Shown piece after piece: positions 18,605 to 26,505 of a DNA stretch of 64,000 bases. Within the stretch, counting starts at the first letter, position 1. Each line of letters starts with the position of its first letter. The notes beneath the pieces are model-generated. The model did not search any database, was not told the DNA's origin, and worked only from the letters and a program-made list of their open reading frames with translations. The position numbers were made by a program, and so were the translations under genes. Location of the stretch: contig OY970239.1 of assembly GCA_963715405.1 (NCBI GenBank), forward strand, positions 186,001 to 250,000. The letters run 5' to 3'. This DNA is from JALZKA01 sp963715405 (GTDB lineage: Bacteria; Actinomycetota; Thermoleophilia; Solirubrobacterales; 70-9).

Positions 18605-18641
18605 CGAGCTCGAAGCCTCGGGCGTAGGGGGGTCAGACCCC
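18577..18641. repeat. two GGGGTCAGACCCC palindromes in the serS/msrB 3' ends
   Basis: Identical 13-base sequences occur at 18577-18589 and 18629-18641. The first is inside the 24-base convergent overlap of serS and msrB; the second is inside msrB coding sequence. Together they could act as a bidirectional terminator. The msrB tail (SDPPTPEASSSSTEPRGV) is encoded by this repeat region. Confidence 0.7.
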
Positions 18642-19030
18642 ACGTCGAGGTCGAGCGAGCAGGAGTTGATGCAGTAGCGCAGGCCGGTGGGGTTTGGTCC
18701 GTCCTCGAAGACGTGGCCGAGGTGGGAGTCGCAGCGCGAGCAGTGGACCTCCGTCCGCTTCATGAAGAAGGTCCGGTCGGATTCGGTTTCTACCGCGTCA
18801 GAGTCCATCGGCTGAAAGAAGCTCGGCCACCCAGTGCCTGAATCGAACTTCGTATCCGACTCGAAAAGCTCCTGGCCACACGCCTTGCACCGGTACACGC
18901 CCTCGTCCTTCGTGTCCCAGTACGCGCCGGTAAACGCCCGTTCGGTGCCCTTCTTGCGGAGCACCTCGTATTCCTCCGGCGAGAGCTCTTCGCGCCACTC
19001 CGCGTCTGACTTCTCAAGCTTTTCGGTCAT
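18581..19030 (-). CDS. msrB: peptide-methionine (R)-S-oxide reductase
   Basis: A 149-residue MsrB that reduces the R form of methionine sulfoxide in proteins. Zinc ligands are in CKACGQELF and CSRCDSHLGHVF, GTGWPSFFQP is the family signature, and the catalytic cysteine is in RYCINSCSL. A GGAGG eight bases before the ATG at 19028-19030 decides the start. The enzyme domain ends about residue 130; the remaining Ser/Pro-rich tail is derived from palindromic repeat DNA and overlaps serS by 24 bases. Confidence 0.95.
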   Translation of the reverse strand: MTEKLEKSDAEWREELSPEEYEVLRKKGTERAFTGAYWDTKDEGVYRCKACGQELFESDTKFDSGTGWPSFFQPMDSDAVETESDRTFFMKRTEVHCSRCDSHLGHVFEDGPNPTGLRYCINSCSLDLDVGSDPPTPEASSSSTEPRGV

Positions 19031-19098
19031 CCGTTCATCCTCCAATCGGGTACTTGAAGGTTAGTCGCGGAGGGTGCCCTCTCGTTACGGTGAGGGCC

Positions 19099-19890
19099 GT
19101 GTCCGAGGAAGCGTTCTACGAGCTCGACGGCGACCGCGCGATCCCGTCCGAACTGACCCGGGGGCCCTGGGACGCGGAGTCCCAGCACGCCGGGCCGCCG
19201 GCCGCCCTGCTTGGACACGCGATGGAAGGCTTGCCGATTCGCGGCGAAGGCGCGATGCGAATAGCCCGGGTCACGTACGAGATCCTGCGGCCGGTCCCGA
19301 TCGCTCCGCTTCTCATCAAGGCGCAGATCGAGCGGGACGGCCGGCGAGTCCAGATGCTGTCAGCGTCTCTCTGGGAGGGATCCGAGGAGGTGATGAGGGC
19401 TCGCGGATGGCGCCTTCGCACCGAACGGGTGGATCTGCCGGATGGGCTCCTGCCTGGCCCCCCCGAGCACGGCCCGTCCCACGGTGTGCCCGGCGACTTT
19501 TTTCCGACCGGCTCTGACGTCGGCTATCACTCGGCGGTCGAGTACCGCTTCATCGAGGGCAGCTTCGTCGAGCCCGGGCCGGCAACGGTCTGGATGCGCT
19601 CGCGCGTGCCGGTGATCCGCGGCGAGGAGATCTCGCCGCTCGGCCGCGTGCTGGTTGTCGCCGATTCCGGAAATGGCGTCTCGGCGACGCTTGACTGGCG
19701 CCGCTTTACCTTCATCAACGTCGATCTCAGCGTCCACCTCCATCGCTTGCCCGCGGGTGAATGGGTGTGCCTGGACGCGATCACGCTGCCTGAGCCCGAT
19801 GGCGTCGGGCTTGCAGACACGGTTCTCTGCGACGAGCGGGGCAGGTTGGGGCGGGCGGCTCAGACCCTCCTCGTCGCGGCTCGTCAGTAG
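19099..19890 (+). CDS. acyl-CoA thioesterase family protein
   Basis: A 263-residue double hot-dog protein of the TesB-like/thioesterase-superfamily type. Visible features are the AGPPAALLGHAME segment in the N-terminal half, VTYEILRPVPIAPL, and a C-terminal half with FTFINVDLSVHLHRLPAGEW where the second hot-dog acts. It should hydrolyse or bind acyl-CoA. TACGGT at 19086-19091 lies exactly seven bases before GTG 19099, the same geometry as the MaoC gene, which favours this start over the GTG at 19090. Confidence 0.8.
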   Translation: MSEEAFYELDGDRAIPSELTRGPWDAESQHAGPPAALLGHAMEGLPIRGEGAMRIARVTYEILRPVPIAPLLIKAQIERDGRRVQMLSASLWEGSEEVMRARGWRLRTERVDLPDGLLPGPPEHGPSHGVPGDFFPTGSDVGYHSAVEYRFIEGSFVEPGPATVWMRSRVPVIRGEEISPLGRVLVVADSGNGVSATLDWRRFTFINVDLSVHLHRLPAGEWVCLDAITLPEPDGVGLADTVLCDERGRLGRAAQTLLVAARQ

Positions 19891-19950
19891 TTTCCCGCAA
19901 CGAAGATCCGTGGCTTCGCGGATGACGTCGCTCGTTTCCATCCCTACTCT

Positions 19951-20117
19951 GGATCAATGATTCCCAATCGGGCGCACACCCAGAGGACGCACGGATACTT
20001 TCGCCGGATCGGGTCCGTACTCCTCGCCTGTACTACCAGTACAGGCTTCGTCCCACGTCCTCGCCCGGCTTGGTCCCGCGCGCCCCTGGGCGCACGCCGA
20101 TCGAGATTCATTGATCC
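19951..20117. repeat. 167-bp imperfect palindrome
   Basis: The outer ends GGATCAATGA (19951-19960) and TCATTGATCC (20108-20117) are perfect reverse complements, and the centre GCCTGTACT-ACC-AGTACAGGC (20026-20046) is a perfect nine-base hairpin. Between them the arms match in patches (ATCGG, CCCAG, CGCC). The two centres of symmetry agree within about two bases, so this is one large element rather than two small ones. It fills the gap between the thioesterase and the response-regulator gene; no coding capacity is convincing. Confidence 0.7.
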
Positions 20118-20126
20118 GGGTAGAGC

Positions 20127-20813
20127 ATGATGCACCCCGGGGCAAGCTCGACGCTCAGCGCCGCCTCGAAGACCGAGGCCGACGAGATCAGGATCGTCCT
20201 GGCAGACGACCATGCGGTCGTGCGCTCGGCGCTTCGCATGCTTCTGGACGCCGAGCCTGGCTTGGAGGTGGTGGCCGAGGCCGGCAACGTCGACGACGCG
20301 ATTCGCTATCTCCGCGGCCACCGGCCGGAGGTCTTGATCCTCGACCTGAACATGCCCGGGCGAGCGAGCCTGGAGGCGCTACCCGACATCGCGGAGGCGT
20401 CGCCCGAAACGCAGATCGTTGTCCTCACCATGCAGTCTGAGCCTGCATTTGCGCGCGAGGCGATGCAGGCCGGCGTCCTCGGCTACATCTTGAAAGAGGC
20501 GGCTGACGCCGAGCTCGTCAAGGCGGTCCGCCTTGCCGCCGAGGGCAAGACCTACCTTCAGCCTGACGTCGGTGCTCGGCTTGCTGCCGATGCGCCGGAC
20601 GAGCTCTCGTCGCGTGAGATCGAGGTGTTGAAGCTGATCGCGCTGGGCTACACGAACATCGACATCGGCTCGAGGCTCCAGATCAGCATCCGCACCGTCG
20701 AGTCGCACCGCGCACACATCCAGCAGAAGCTTCACCTGGCGAAGCGCTCGGAGCTGGTTCGCTACGCGCTCGACCGCGGAATGCTCGATTCCGAGCCAGG
20801 CGACCCCTCGTAG
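20127..20813 (+). CDS. LuxR/NarL-type response regulator
   Basis: A 228-residue regulator. The receiver domain (about 21-140) has the acidic pair in LADDH and the phosphoacceptor Asp73 in ILDLNMPG; the output domain is a LuxR helix-turn-helix (LSSREIEVLKLIALGYTNID to RTVESHRAHIQQKL). It probably works with the histidine kinase encoded convergently next door, whose HisKA_3 type is the usual partner. The two genes overlap by 52 bases at their 3' ends. ATG at 20127 follows directly after the large palindrome. Confidence 0.93.
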   Translation: MMHPGASSTLSAASKTEADEIRIVLADDHAVVRSALRMLLDAEPGLEVVAEAGNVDDAIRYLRGHRPEVLILDLNMPGRASLEALPDIAEASPETQIVVLTMQSEPAFAREAMQAGVLGYILKEAADAELVKAVRLAAEGKTYLQPDVGARLAADAPDELSSREIEVLKLIALGYTNIDIGSRLQISIRTVESHRAHIQQKLHLAKRSELVRYALDRGMLDSEPGDPS

Positions 20814-21976
20814 CGATCTCGCCGCGGGATTTGGTCAGCGGCGTCTTCCTTGCGAAGGCCGCGAGCGGGCCGCTCGAGCGGGATCCGGCCTCGAAGCTCG
20901 GTGCCGACGCCGGGGGTTGAGACGATCGTCAGGCTGCCTCCGGCCAACGCGACGCGCTCGCGCATCCCGACCAGGCCGAAGCCCGTGGTGCGGGCGTCCA
21001 TGTCGAAGCCGAGGCCGTCGTCGCGAACCCCGATAAAGATCGCGTCTTCGTCTTGGCTTACTTCGATCCACACGCTCTCGGCCTCCGCATGCTTGGCAAC
21101 GTTCGTGAGCGCTTCCTGGACCAGCCGGTAGACGCTTGATTCGACCTCGCGATTGAGGTGCCGGCTCTCTCCGTACTTTCGCGCGAGGCCGAGATTCACA
21201 TGCGTTTCAAGCCCCGTCGTCGCAGCGTGGTTTTCGGCGAGACCCTCGATCGCGGCGCCCAGTCCCAGCTCGTCAAGCGCCGCGGGCCGCAGCTCGGTGA
21301 TGAGTGAGCGCAGGTTTGCGATCTCGTCCTCGATTTGGGAGATCGCCGTGTCGACGGCCTCGCCCATCTCGGCATGGCCGAGTCGCCGCGAGGCGGACAG
21401 GCGAACCCGCAAGGCGCCGAGACTCTGAAGCGTTTCGTCGTGGAGCTCGCGTGCCCAGCGGGCTCGCTCGCGCTCGGCGACGTCGATCGACTCGCGCAGA
21501 CGCACCTCTGCCATCGACTGCGCGGCAGACAGTGACATCGCGGCGCTTGCGGCAAAGCCCATGAGAAGGGCTTCATCCTCGTCGCTGAACTCGGGACCGT
21601 CCTCGGCGCGGTCGAAAGCCGCGAGGACTCCGACTGAACGCCCCCGATGGGCAAGCGGAACCAGGAGCGCCGAGTGCGCCTTAACTCCCAGCTTCTCGAG
21701 CGAGGCCTCGAGCCGGCCCCCGACCGCCGAAATTCGGTCGGCCTGCCCGTCGGCGATGACCCGGCGCCACGCCGCGCCGTCTGCGTGGAGGCGGACCCCG
21801 CGGCGCTCGACCTCGTACTCCCCCGTCGTCGCCGCGACGACCAGGAGGCCGCGGTCTTCGAGGAGGCCCATGACGGTCCGGGCGCAGACGAGCCCCCGAG
21901 CCCGTTCGACTACGGTCTCCAGCACTCGATCCAGGCGGTTCTCGCCTTCGTCCCAGCCAGCCGGTTGCGCCTCCAT
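20762..21976 (-). CDS. GAF-domain sensor histidine kinase (HisKA_3)
   Basis: About 404 residues with no membrane segment. A GAF-like sensor (about 15-145) is followed by a HisKA_3 dimerisation helix with phosphoacceptor His179 in RELHDETLQ and a HATPase domain (NVAKHAEAE, DDGLGFD, GFGLVGMRERVALAGG). This DevS/LiaS-type layout pairs with LuxR-type regulators such as the convergent neighbour. The frame is open 246 bases upstream, but ATG 21974-21976 is preferred: GATAAT lies seven bases before it. The C-terminal 30 residues overlap the regulator gene on the other strand. Confidence 0.9.
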   Translation of the reverse strand: MEAQPAGWDEGENRLDRVLETVVERARGLVCARTVMGLLEDRGLLVVAATTGEYEVERRGVRLHADGAAWRRVIADGQADRISAVGGRLEASLEKLGVKAHSALLVPLAHRGRSVGVLAAFDRAEDGPEFSDEDEALLMGFAASAAMSLSAAQSMAEVRLRESIDVAERERARWARELHDETLQSLGALRVRLSASRRLGHAEMGEAVDTAISQIEDEIANLRSLITELRPAALDELGLGAAIEGLAENHAATTGLETHVNLGLARKYGESRHLNREVESSVYRLVQEALTNVAKHAEAESVWIEVSQDEDAIFIGVRDDGLGFDMDARTTGFGLVGMRERVALAGGSLTIVSTPGVGTELRGRIPLERPARGLRKEDAADQIPRRDRYEGSPGSESSIPRSSA

Positions 21977-22042
21977 CGGCTGGATTATCGCCCGCCGGAG
22001 CCGCGTTTGCGTGACCACGCCCAAACCGGGTAGGTTCGCTCC

Positions 22043-22534
22043 ATCGACACGAAGTATCTCGGCATCTATCTCAACGACCACCTCGCCGGCTCGGTGATCG
22101 GCGTCGAGCTCGCAAAGCGCGCAGCGGGAAGCAACGAGGGAACCGAGCTGGGCGAGTTCCTTTCGGGCCTCGCTGAGGACATCGAAGCTGACCGTGAGGC
22201 GCTCAAAGCGGTGATGGATCACCTCGGCGTAGGCGAGAACCGCATCAAGACGCCAATCGCATGGGCGGCAGAGAAGGTCGGCCGCCTGAAGCCGAACGGT
22301 CAGATCACTGGGTACTCGCCGCTCTCCCGCCTGATCGAGCTTGAGGGCCTCTCCCTTGGCATCGCGGGCAAGCTGGGGCTGTGGCGCGCGCTTGCGGCCA
22401 CCCGCACTGACCTCGGGGCCTTCGACCTCGAGACGCTTATCGCCCGCGCCGAGTCGCAGCGTGACGCGGTCGAAGAGCGACGCATCGCGGCGGCTCGCGA
22501 GGCGTTTGGCGCTGCGGCGCCCACCGCCGCCTGA
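22043..22534 (+). CDS. helical protein of unknown function, probable ATC start
   Basis: A protein of 163 residues if translation begins at ATC 22043 (IDTKYLGIYLNDHLAGS...), or 146 residues from GTG 22094. An in-frame TAG at 22031-22033 blocks any earlier start, and no ATG, GTG or TTG lies between it and 22094, yet the intervening 17 codons read as well-formed protein continuous with the helix after it. TAGGTT at 22031-22036 sits six bases before ATC, the same spacing as other leaderless genes here. The product is mostly alpha-helical, soluble and charged (EGTELGEFLSGLAEDIEADR). Function unknown. The start is inference. Confidence 0.65.
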   Translation: MDTKYLGIYLNDHLAGSVIGVELAKRAAGSNEGTELGEFLSGLAEDIEADREALKAVMDHLGVGENRIKTPIAWAAEKVGRLKPNGQITGYSPLSRLIELEGLSLGIAGKLGLWRALAATRTDLGAFDLETLIARAESQRDAVEERRIAAAREAFGAAAPTAA

Positions 22535-22579
22535 TTCTGGGCTCGTCAGGGCGTATCGGCCCGGTTACGTTCACCGGCA

Positions 22580-24424
22580 ATGCCTGAGCTCCGCAACATC
22601 GCCATCGTCTCGCACGTAGACCACGGCAAGACGACCCTCGTCGACGCGATGCTGCGCCAGTCGGGCACCTTTTCCGAGCACGAGGAACTCGTCGAACGGG
22701 TGATGGATTCGGGCGATCAAGAGCGCGAGCGCGGGATCACGATCCTCGCCAAGAACGCCGCCTTTCGCTACGTTGCACAAGACGGCCGTGAGATCAAGGT
22801 AAACGTCGTCGACACCCCCGGCCACGCCGACTTCGGCGGGGAGGTTGAGCGGGGTCTCACGATGGTCGACGGCGTCTTGCTACTCGTGGACGCCTCCGAG
22901 GGCCCCCTTCCCCAGACGCGATTTGTCCTTCGCAAGGCGCTCGAACAGGGACTGCCCGTGATCCTGGTGGTGAACAAGGTCGACCGCGATGACGCGCGGA
23001 TCGAAGAGGTGGTCGATGCGGTGCTGGAGCTCTTCTTGGATTTGGACGCCTCCGATACCCAAATCGACTTCCCGATCCTTTACGCGTCGGCGCGCAACGG
23101 ATGGGCGGCGGCGGAGCAGGGGGCTAAAGGGGGCGATCTCGTGCCGCTGTTCGAAGCGATCGCCGAGCACGTGCCCGAGCCCGGCCGCGACGACACGGGC
23201 CCGCTCCAGGCGCTGGTCACCAACCTCGACTCCTCGCCCTACCACGGGCGCCTCGCAATCTGTCGCGTCGAGCGGGGAGTGCTTCGCCACGGCCAGGCGC
23301 TCACGCTCCTGACTCGCGACGGGGAAGCCCGCAACGCGAAGGTCGCCTCGCTTTACGTGAGTGAGGGGCTCGACCGCGTCGAGGCGGACGAGGCACGCGC
23401 GGGCGAGGTCGCCGTCGTCGCCGGCATCCCCGAGGTCACGATCGGAGAGACCCTCGCGGACCCCGAGCGTCCCGAGGCACTGCCTCTCTTGGCGGTGGAC
23501 GAGCCCGCGCTTTCGATGACGATCGGCGTGAACACCTCGCCGCTCGCGGGCCTTTCGGGCTCGAAGCTGACCGGGCGCCAGATCGAGGAGCGGCTCCGAG
23601 CGGAGCTCGTCGGCAACGTCTCGATCAGGGTCGAGCCCACGGACCGGCCTGACACCTGGGAAGTGCAGGGGCGCGGCGAGCTCCAGCTTGCTGTCCTGGT
23701 GGAGACGATGCGGCGCGAAGGTTTCGAACTCACCGTCGGCAAGCCGAAGGTAGTGACGCGTGAGGTGAACGGGAAGCTCTCCGAGCCGCTCGAGCGGCTT
23801 TCGATCGACGTGCCCGAGGAGTACATGGGCGTCCTGACGCAGCTCCTCGCGCTTCGCAAGGGGCGGCTCGAGCACATGGTGAACCACGACACCGGCTGGA
23901 TCAGGCTCGAGTTTCTCGTGCCCGCGCGGGGTCTCATCGGCCTGCGCTCCGAATTCCTCACCGAGACCCGCGGTACCGGCATCATCCACTCGACCTTCGA
24001 GAGCTGGGCGCCCTGGTTCGGCGAGATCAAGACGCGGCCGACAGGCTCGCTGGTGGCGGATCGCAGGGGGAAGACCGCCGCGTTCGCGCTGATGAACCTC
24101 CAGGAGCGCGGGCGGCTCTTCGTCGGCCCGGGCGAAGAGGTCTACGAGGGCGTGATCGTGGGCGAGAACGCTCGCTCGGACGACCTGAACGTGAACGCGA
24201 TCAAGGAAAAGCAGCAGACGAACATCCGGGCCGCGGGTGCCGACGACGCGATCAAGCTGGTGCCCCACCAGAGCTTCTCGCTCGACCAGGCGCTTGAGTT
24301 CATCGCCGAGGATGAGTGCGTCGAGGTGACCCCCTCGGACGTGCGGTTGCGCAAGGTCGCCCTATCGGCGACCGACCGGGTGCGGCTTGCCCGCGCGGCG
24401 AAGGGTCCGCGGGAGTCCGCTTAG
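22580..24424 (+). CDS. typA: translational GTPase TypA/BipA
   Basis: A 614-residue ribosome-associated GTPase involved in stress response and large-subunit assembly. G motifs are clear: SHVDHGKTTLVDAM at the N terminus, RERGITI, DTPGHADFGGE, and NKVDRDDAR. EF-G-like domains and the BipA-specific C-terminal domain (LVPARGLIGLRSEFL, GEEVYEGVIVGENAR, KEKQQTNIRAA) follow. Length is normal. TACGTT at 22566-22571 lies eight bases before the ATG, so it is probably leaderless. It converges on the next gene with five bases between stops. Confidence 0.97.
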   Translation: MPELRNIAIVSHVDHGKTTLVDAMLRQSGTFSEHEELVERVMDSGDQERERGITILAKNAAFRYVAQDGREIKVNVVDTPGHADFGGEVERGLTMVDGVLLLVDASEGPLPQTRFVLRKALEQGLPVILVVNKVDRDDARIEEVVDAVLELFLDLDASDTQIDFPILYASARNGWAAAEQGAKGGDLVPLFEAIAEHVPEPGRDDTGPLQALVTNLDSSPYHGRLAICRVERGVLRHGQALTLLTRDGEARNAKVASLYVSEGLDRVEADEARAGEVAVVAGIPEVTIGETLADPERPEALPLLAVDEPALSMTIGVNTSPLAGLSGSKLTGRQIEERLRAELVGNVSIRVEPTDRPDTWEVQGRGELQLAVLVETMRREGFELTVGKPKVVTREVNGKLSEPLERLSIDVPEEYMGVLTQLLALRKGRLEHMVNHDTGWIRLEFLVPARGLIGLRSEFLTETRGTGIIHSTFESWAPWFGEIKTRPTGSLVADRRGKTAAFALMNLQERGRLFVGPGEEVYEGVIVGENARSDDLNVNAIKEKQQTNIRAAGADDAIKLVPHQSFSLDQALEFIAEDECVEVTPSDVRLRKVALSATDRVRLARAAKGPRESA

Positions 24425-24429
24425 CCACC

Positions 24430-24933
24430 TCAGCCCGGCGGGTTGAGCTCGCGACCCCGCTGGGCGCCGGCCAGGCCGACCAGGGAAAGAAGCGAGACGA
24501 TCGCACCGAAGCCCGCCTGACTGATCTGGCCGCCGGGCGGCGCCTCGAGGAGGAAAGAGGAGACGAAAAGCCAGGCGCCGATGGCGAAGAGGATCACGCC
24601 GAGGGCGAGCGAGCGCCATGGCCCCATCAGGCGAGCAACCGAGAACACCACAATCAGGACGCCGCAGATGACGGTGTTGAGTGTCTGATCACCGGGCCCG
24701 TAGCCCAGCGCCTCAGGCGAGACGATCAGCCAGATGCCAATCGCGGCAGTGACGAGGGCCGTGCCGACCGTCTCATCCCTCCAGCCCGTCGCGCGGGGAG
24801 CGACGCTGGGGCGTGCCGCTCCGTCCGGGGCAGGCTCGTCGGCGGGTGCATCAGCGGGCGGTGCGGCGTCGATGGGCGCGCCGGCCTCATGGGGCTGGAG
24901 GGGAGGCTCTTCGTCTCCGGTGCGCTCGCTCAT
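24430..24933 (-). CDS. SPW-repeat-like membrane protein
   Basis: A 167-residue protein with a Pro/Ala/Asp-rich cytoplasmic N terminus (about 50 residues) and four hydrophobic segments arranged as two repeats, each resembling the SPW motif (IGIWLIVSPEALGY, then ILFAIGAWLFVSS). SPW-repeat proteins are small membrane proteins of unknown role. It is divergent from the DUF2277 gene across 42 bases. Confidence 0.7.
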   Translation of the reverse strand: MSERTGDEEPPLQPHEAGAPIDAAPPADAPADEPAPDGAARPSVAPRATGWRDETVGTALVTAAIGIWLIVSPEALGYGPGDQTLNTVICGVLIVVFSVARLMGPWRSLALGVILFAIGAWLFVSSFLLEAPPGGQISQAGFGAIVSLLSLVGLAGAQRGRELNPPG

Positions 24934-24975
24934 CCCTGAGTCCTACCCGAATTCAAACCCCTTTACATTTGGGGC

Positions 24976-25245
24976 ATGTGCAGAAACATCCGAACCCTCC
25001 ACAATTTCGAGCCACCCGCGACCGACGAGGAGGTCCACGACGCCGCGCTGCAGTACGTGCGAAAGATCTCCGGTTCGACCAAGCCTTCCCAGGCCAACGA
25101 GGAAGCGTTCGAACGCGCGGTTGCCGAGGTCGCTGACGCTACGTCGCGCCTCCTCGACTCGCTCGTCACGAACGCGCCGCCGAAGGACCGCGAGGCTGAA
25201 GCCGAGAAGCGCCGCGCCCGCGCCGAGGCGCGCTTCGCGGCCTAG
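24976..25245 (+). CDS. DUF2277 family protein
   Basis: An 89-residue protein beginning MCRNIRTLHNFEPPATDEEV, the hallmark of DUF2277, with RKISGSTKPSQANEEAFERAV in the middle and a charged C-terminal helix. The conserved MCRNI start suggests an N-terminal cysteine of functional importance, but the role is unknown. TACATT at 24964-24969 lies six bases before the ATG (leaderless). The GIY-YIG-like gene follows after 21 bases and is probably co-transcribed. Confidence 0.88.
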   Translation: MCRNIRTLHNFEPPATDEEVHDAALQYVRKISGSTKPSQANEEAFERAVAEVADATSRLLDSLVTNAPPKDREAEAEKRRARAEARFAA

Positions 25246-25266
25246 GCGCCAGCCGGTAGGCCGATC

Positions 25267-25845
25267 ATGGCCTACCGCGTCTACGTGGTCGAGCTCGCGC
25301 TGGGCGCCGGCCCGCGCCGCGACCCGCGGATTCCTTGGGTCTACGTTGGCTCGAGCGCCCGCGATCCCGAGCTTCGGCTCGCCCAGCACAGGCGCGGATA
25401 CAGGTCGTCCGGCCTCGTCAAGCGCTTCGCGTTGCGGCTCCGGCCGGACCTCTACGAGGATCTCGAGCCTGTGGGGAGCTCCAAGGCCGGCGTCCGCGCC
25501 GAGGAAGAGCGGGCTCGCGAGCTAGCGGCCTGCGGGTTCGTCGCCCACTCGGACGGAACCTCCTACGGCAAAGGATCGAGCGAGTGGGCCGAGTGGGACG
25601 CAGATCGCATCGCGCTGGTGGGCGGACACGCTGAGCGAGCGGCGCGTGAGCTCACCGAGGCATCGTTCGAGCCGATCTCGCCGGGAGAGTGCGCCCGGCT
25701 CCTCCACGGCGAGCGGGGTTTCTGGGTCGAGCGCTTTCTCGACCCGGGAGATCCGCCGCCGGCCTACGGCCTCTTCGCCCACGTGCGCCTCGGTGCCCTG
25801 GAAGCGATCGCCAGTCGATCAGCGCCCAATGCGCGCCGAGAGTAG
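25267..25845 (+). CDS. GIY-YIG-like nuclease domain protein
   Basis: A 192-residue protein whose N terminus carries a GIY-YIG-like pattern: YRVYVVEL, then WVYVGSSARDPELRLAQH and a GYRSSGLVKRF segment with the conserved Arg. EEERARELAACGF could hold the metal-binding Glu. The C-terminal half has no recognised domain. GIY-YIG proteins cut DNA or, in degenerate forms, only bind it. The last codons and TAG stop are formed by the palindromic element that follows. Function uncertain. Confidence 0.65.
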   Translation: MAYRVYVVELALGAGPRRDPRIPWVYVGSSARDPELRLAQHRRGYRSSGLVKRFALRLRPDLYEDLEPVGSSKAGVRAEEERARELAACGFVAHSDGTSYGKGSSEWAEWDADRIALVGGHAERAARELTEASFEPISPGECARLLHGERGFWVERFLDPGDPPPAYGLFAHVRLGALEAIASRSAPNARRE

Positions 25846-25886
25846 GAATAGCCGCACATATCGCGGGAATTCCTACTCTCGAGGGC
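25834..25886. repeat. palindromic element (family 1), overlaps a gene end
   Basis: GAGAGTAGGAAT (25838-25849) and ATTCCTACTCTC (25869-25880) are perfect reverse complements; the flanks read CGCCGAGAG at left and GAGGGCG at right. The left arm contains the TAG stop of the preceding gene. The start CGCCGAGAGT is shared with the copies at 8453 and 28554; the GTAGGAATA form is shared with 47111-47161. Confidence 0.75.
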
Positions 25887-25905
25887 GGTAGCTACGTTGA
25901 TTCGC

Positions 25906-26484
25906 ATGGACGCGCACGCCCATCACGGACACCACCACGAGATGCCCACCGAGGGCCGCGCCCTCACCGGCGTCGCTATCTCGGCCACGCTTCACTGCTT
26001 GACCGGATGCGCGATCGGTGAGGTGGCGGGCATCGCAATCGGCACCGCGCTCGGCTTCTCCGACGCCGGCACGATTGTCCTCGCGGTCGGCCTCGCCTTC
26101 CTCTTCGGTTACCTCCTCACCAGCCTGCCGCTCTTGCGCGCCGGCCTTGCCTTCTCGGCGGTCGTGCCGATCGCGCTCGCGTCGGACACCCTTTCGATCG
26201 CGACGATGGAAGTCGTCGACAACGCGATCCTGCTCGTGATCCCCGGCGCGATGGACGCGGGGCTCGGGGATGTCCTTTTCTGGGGCGCCTTGTCGTTTGC
26301 GCTCGCGATCGCCTTCGTAGTGACGGTCCCGGTAAATCGCTGGCTCCTGGCCCGGGGCAAGGGTCACACCGCCGTCCACGAGACCGGCATCCACGGCGGG
26401 CCCGATACGCGGATCGTGGGAGCCGTGACTGCCGCCGCGTTCGTCTTCGGCGTCGCCGTCCTCCTCGCCGAGGCGATGGGCTAA
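25906..26484 (+). CDS. DUF4396 family membrane protein
   Basis: A 192-residue protein with a His-rich N terminus (HAHHGHHHE), then about five membrane helices. TLHCLTGCAIGEVAGIAIGTALG and FGYLLTSLPLLRAG are the DUF4396 signatures; the two cysteines and the His-rich segment suggest a link to metal handling, which is inference. TACGTT at 25893-25898 is seven bases before ATG 25906, supporting that start over an in-frame TTG three codons earlier. Confidence 0.8.
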   Translation: MDAHAHHGHHHEMPTEGRALTGVAISATLHCLTGCAIGEVAGIAIGTALGFSDAGTIVLAVGLAFLFGYLLTSLPLLRAGLAFSAVVPIALASDTLSIATMEVVDNAILLVIPGAMDAGLGDVLFWGALSFALAIAFVVTVPVNRWLLARGKGHTAVHETGIHGGPDTRIVGAVTAAAFVFGVAVLLAEAMG

Positions 26485-26505
26485 GCGAGAGGCGCGCCTG
26501 ATCCC

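Noticed and set aside
19090..19098. GTG 19090 as the start of the thioesterase gene
   Set aside because: It overlaps the TACGGT hexamer; GTG 19099 is seven bases after that hexamer, as in comparable genes.
19951..20117. Integron attC site or phage attachment site
   Set aside because: No integrase gene nearby and no attC core triplet signature; the element is better described as a simple long palindrome.
19944..20321. A 125-codon minus-strand frame through the large palindrome
   Set aside because: It runs through an inverted repeat and into the response-regulator gene; no family pattern or promoter.
22880..24268. A 462-codon open frame on the minus strand opposite typA
   Set aside because: High-GC codon use opens long antisense frames; its product is Arg/Leu/His-rich without domains, while typA on the other strand has every GTPase motif.
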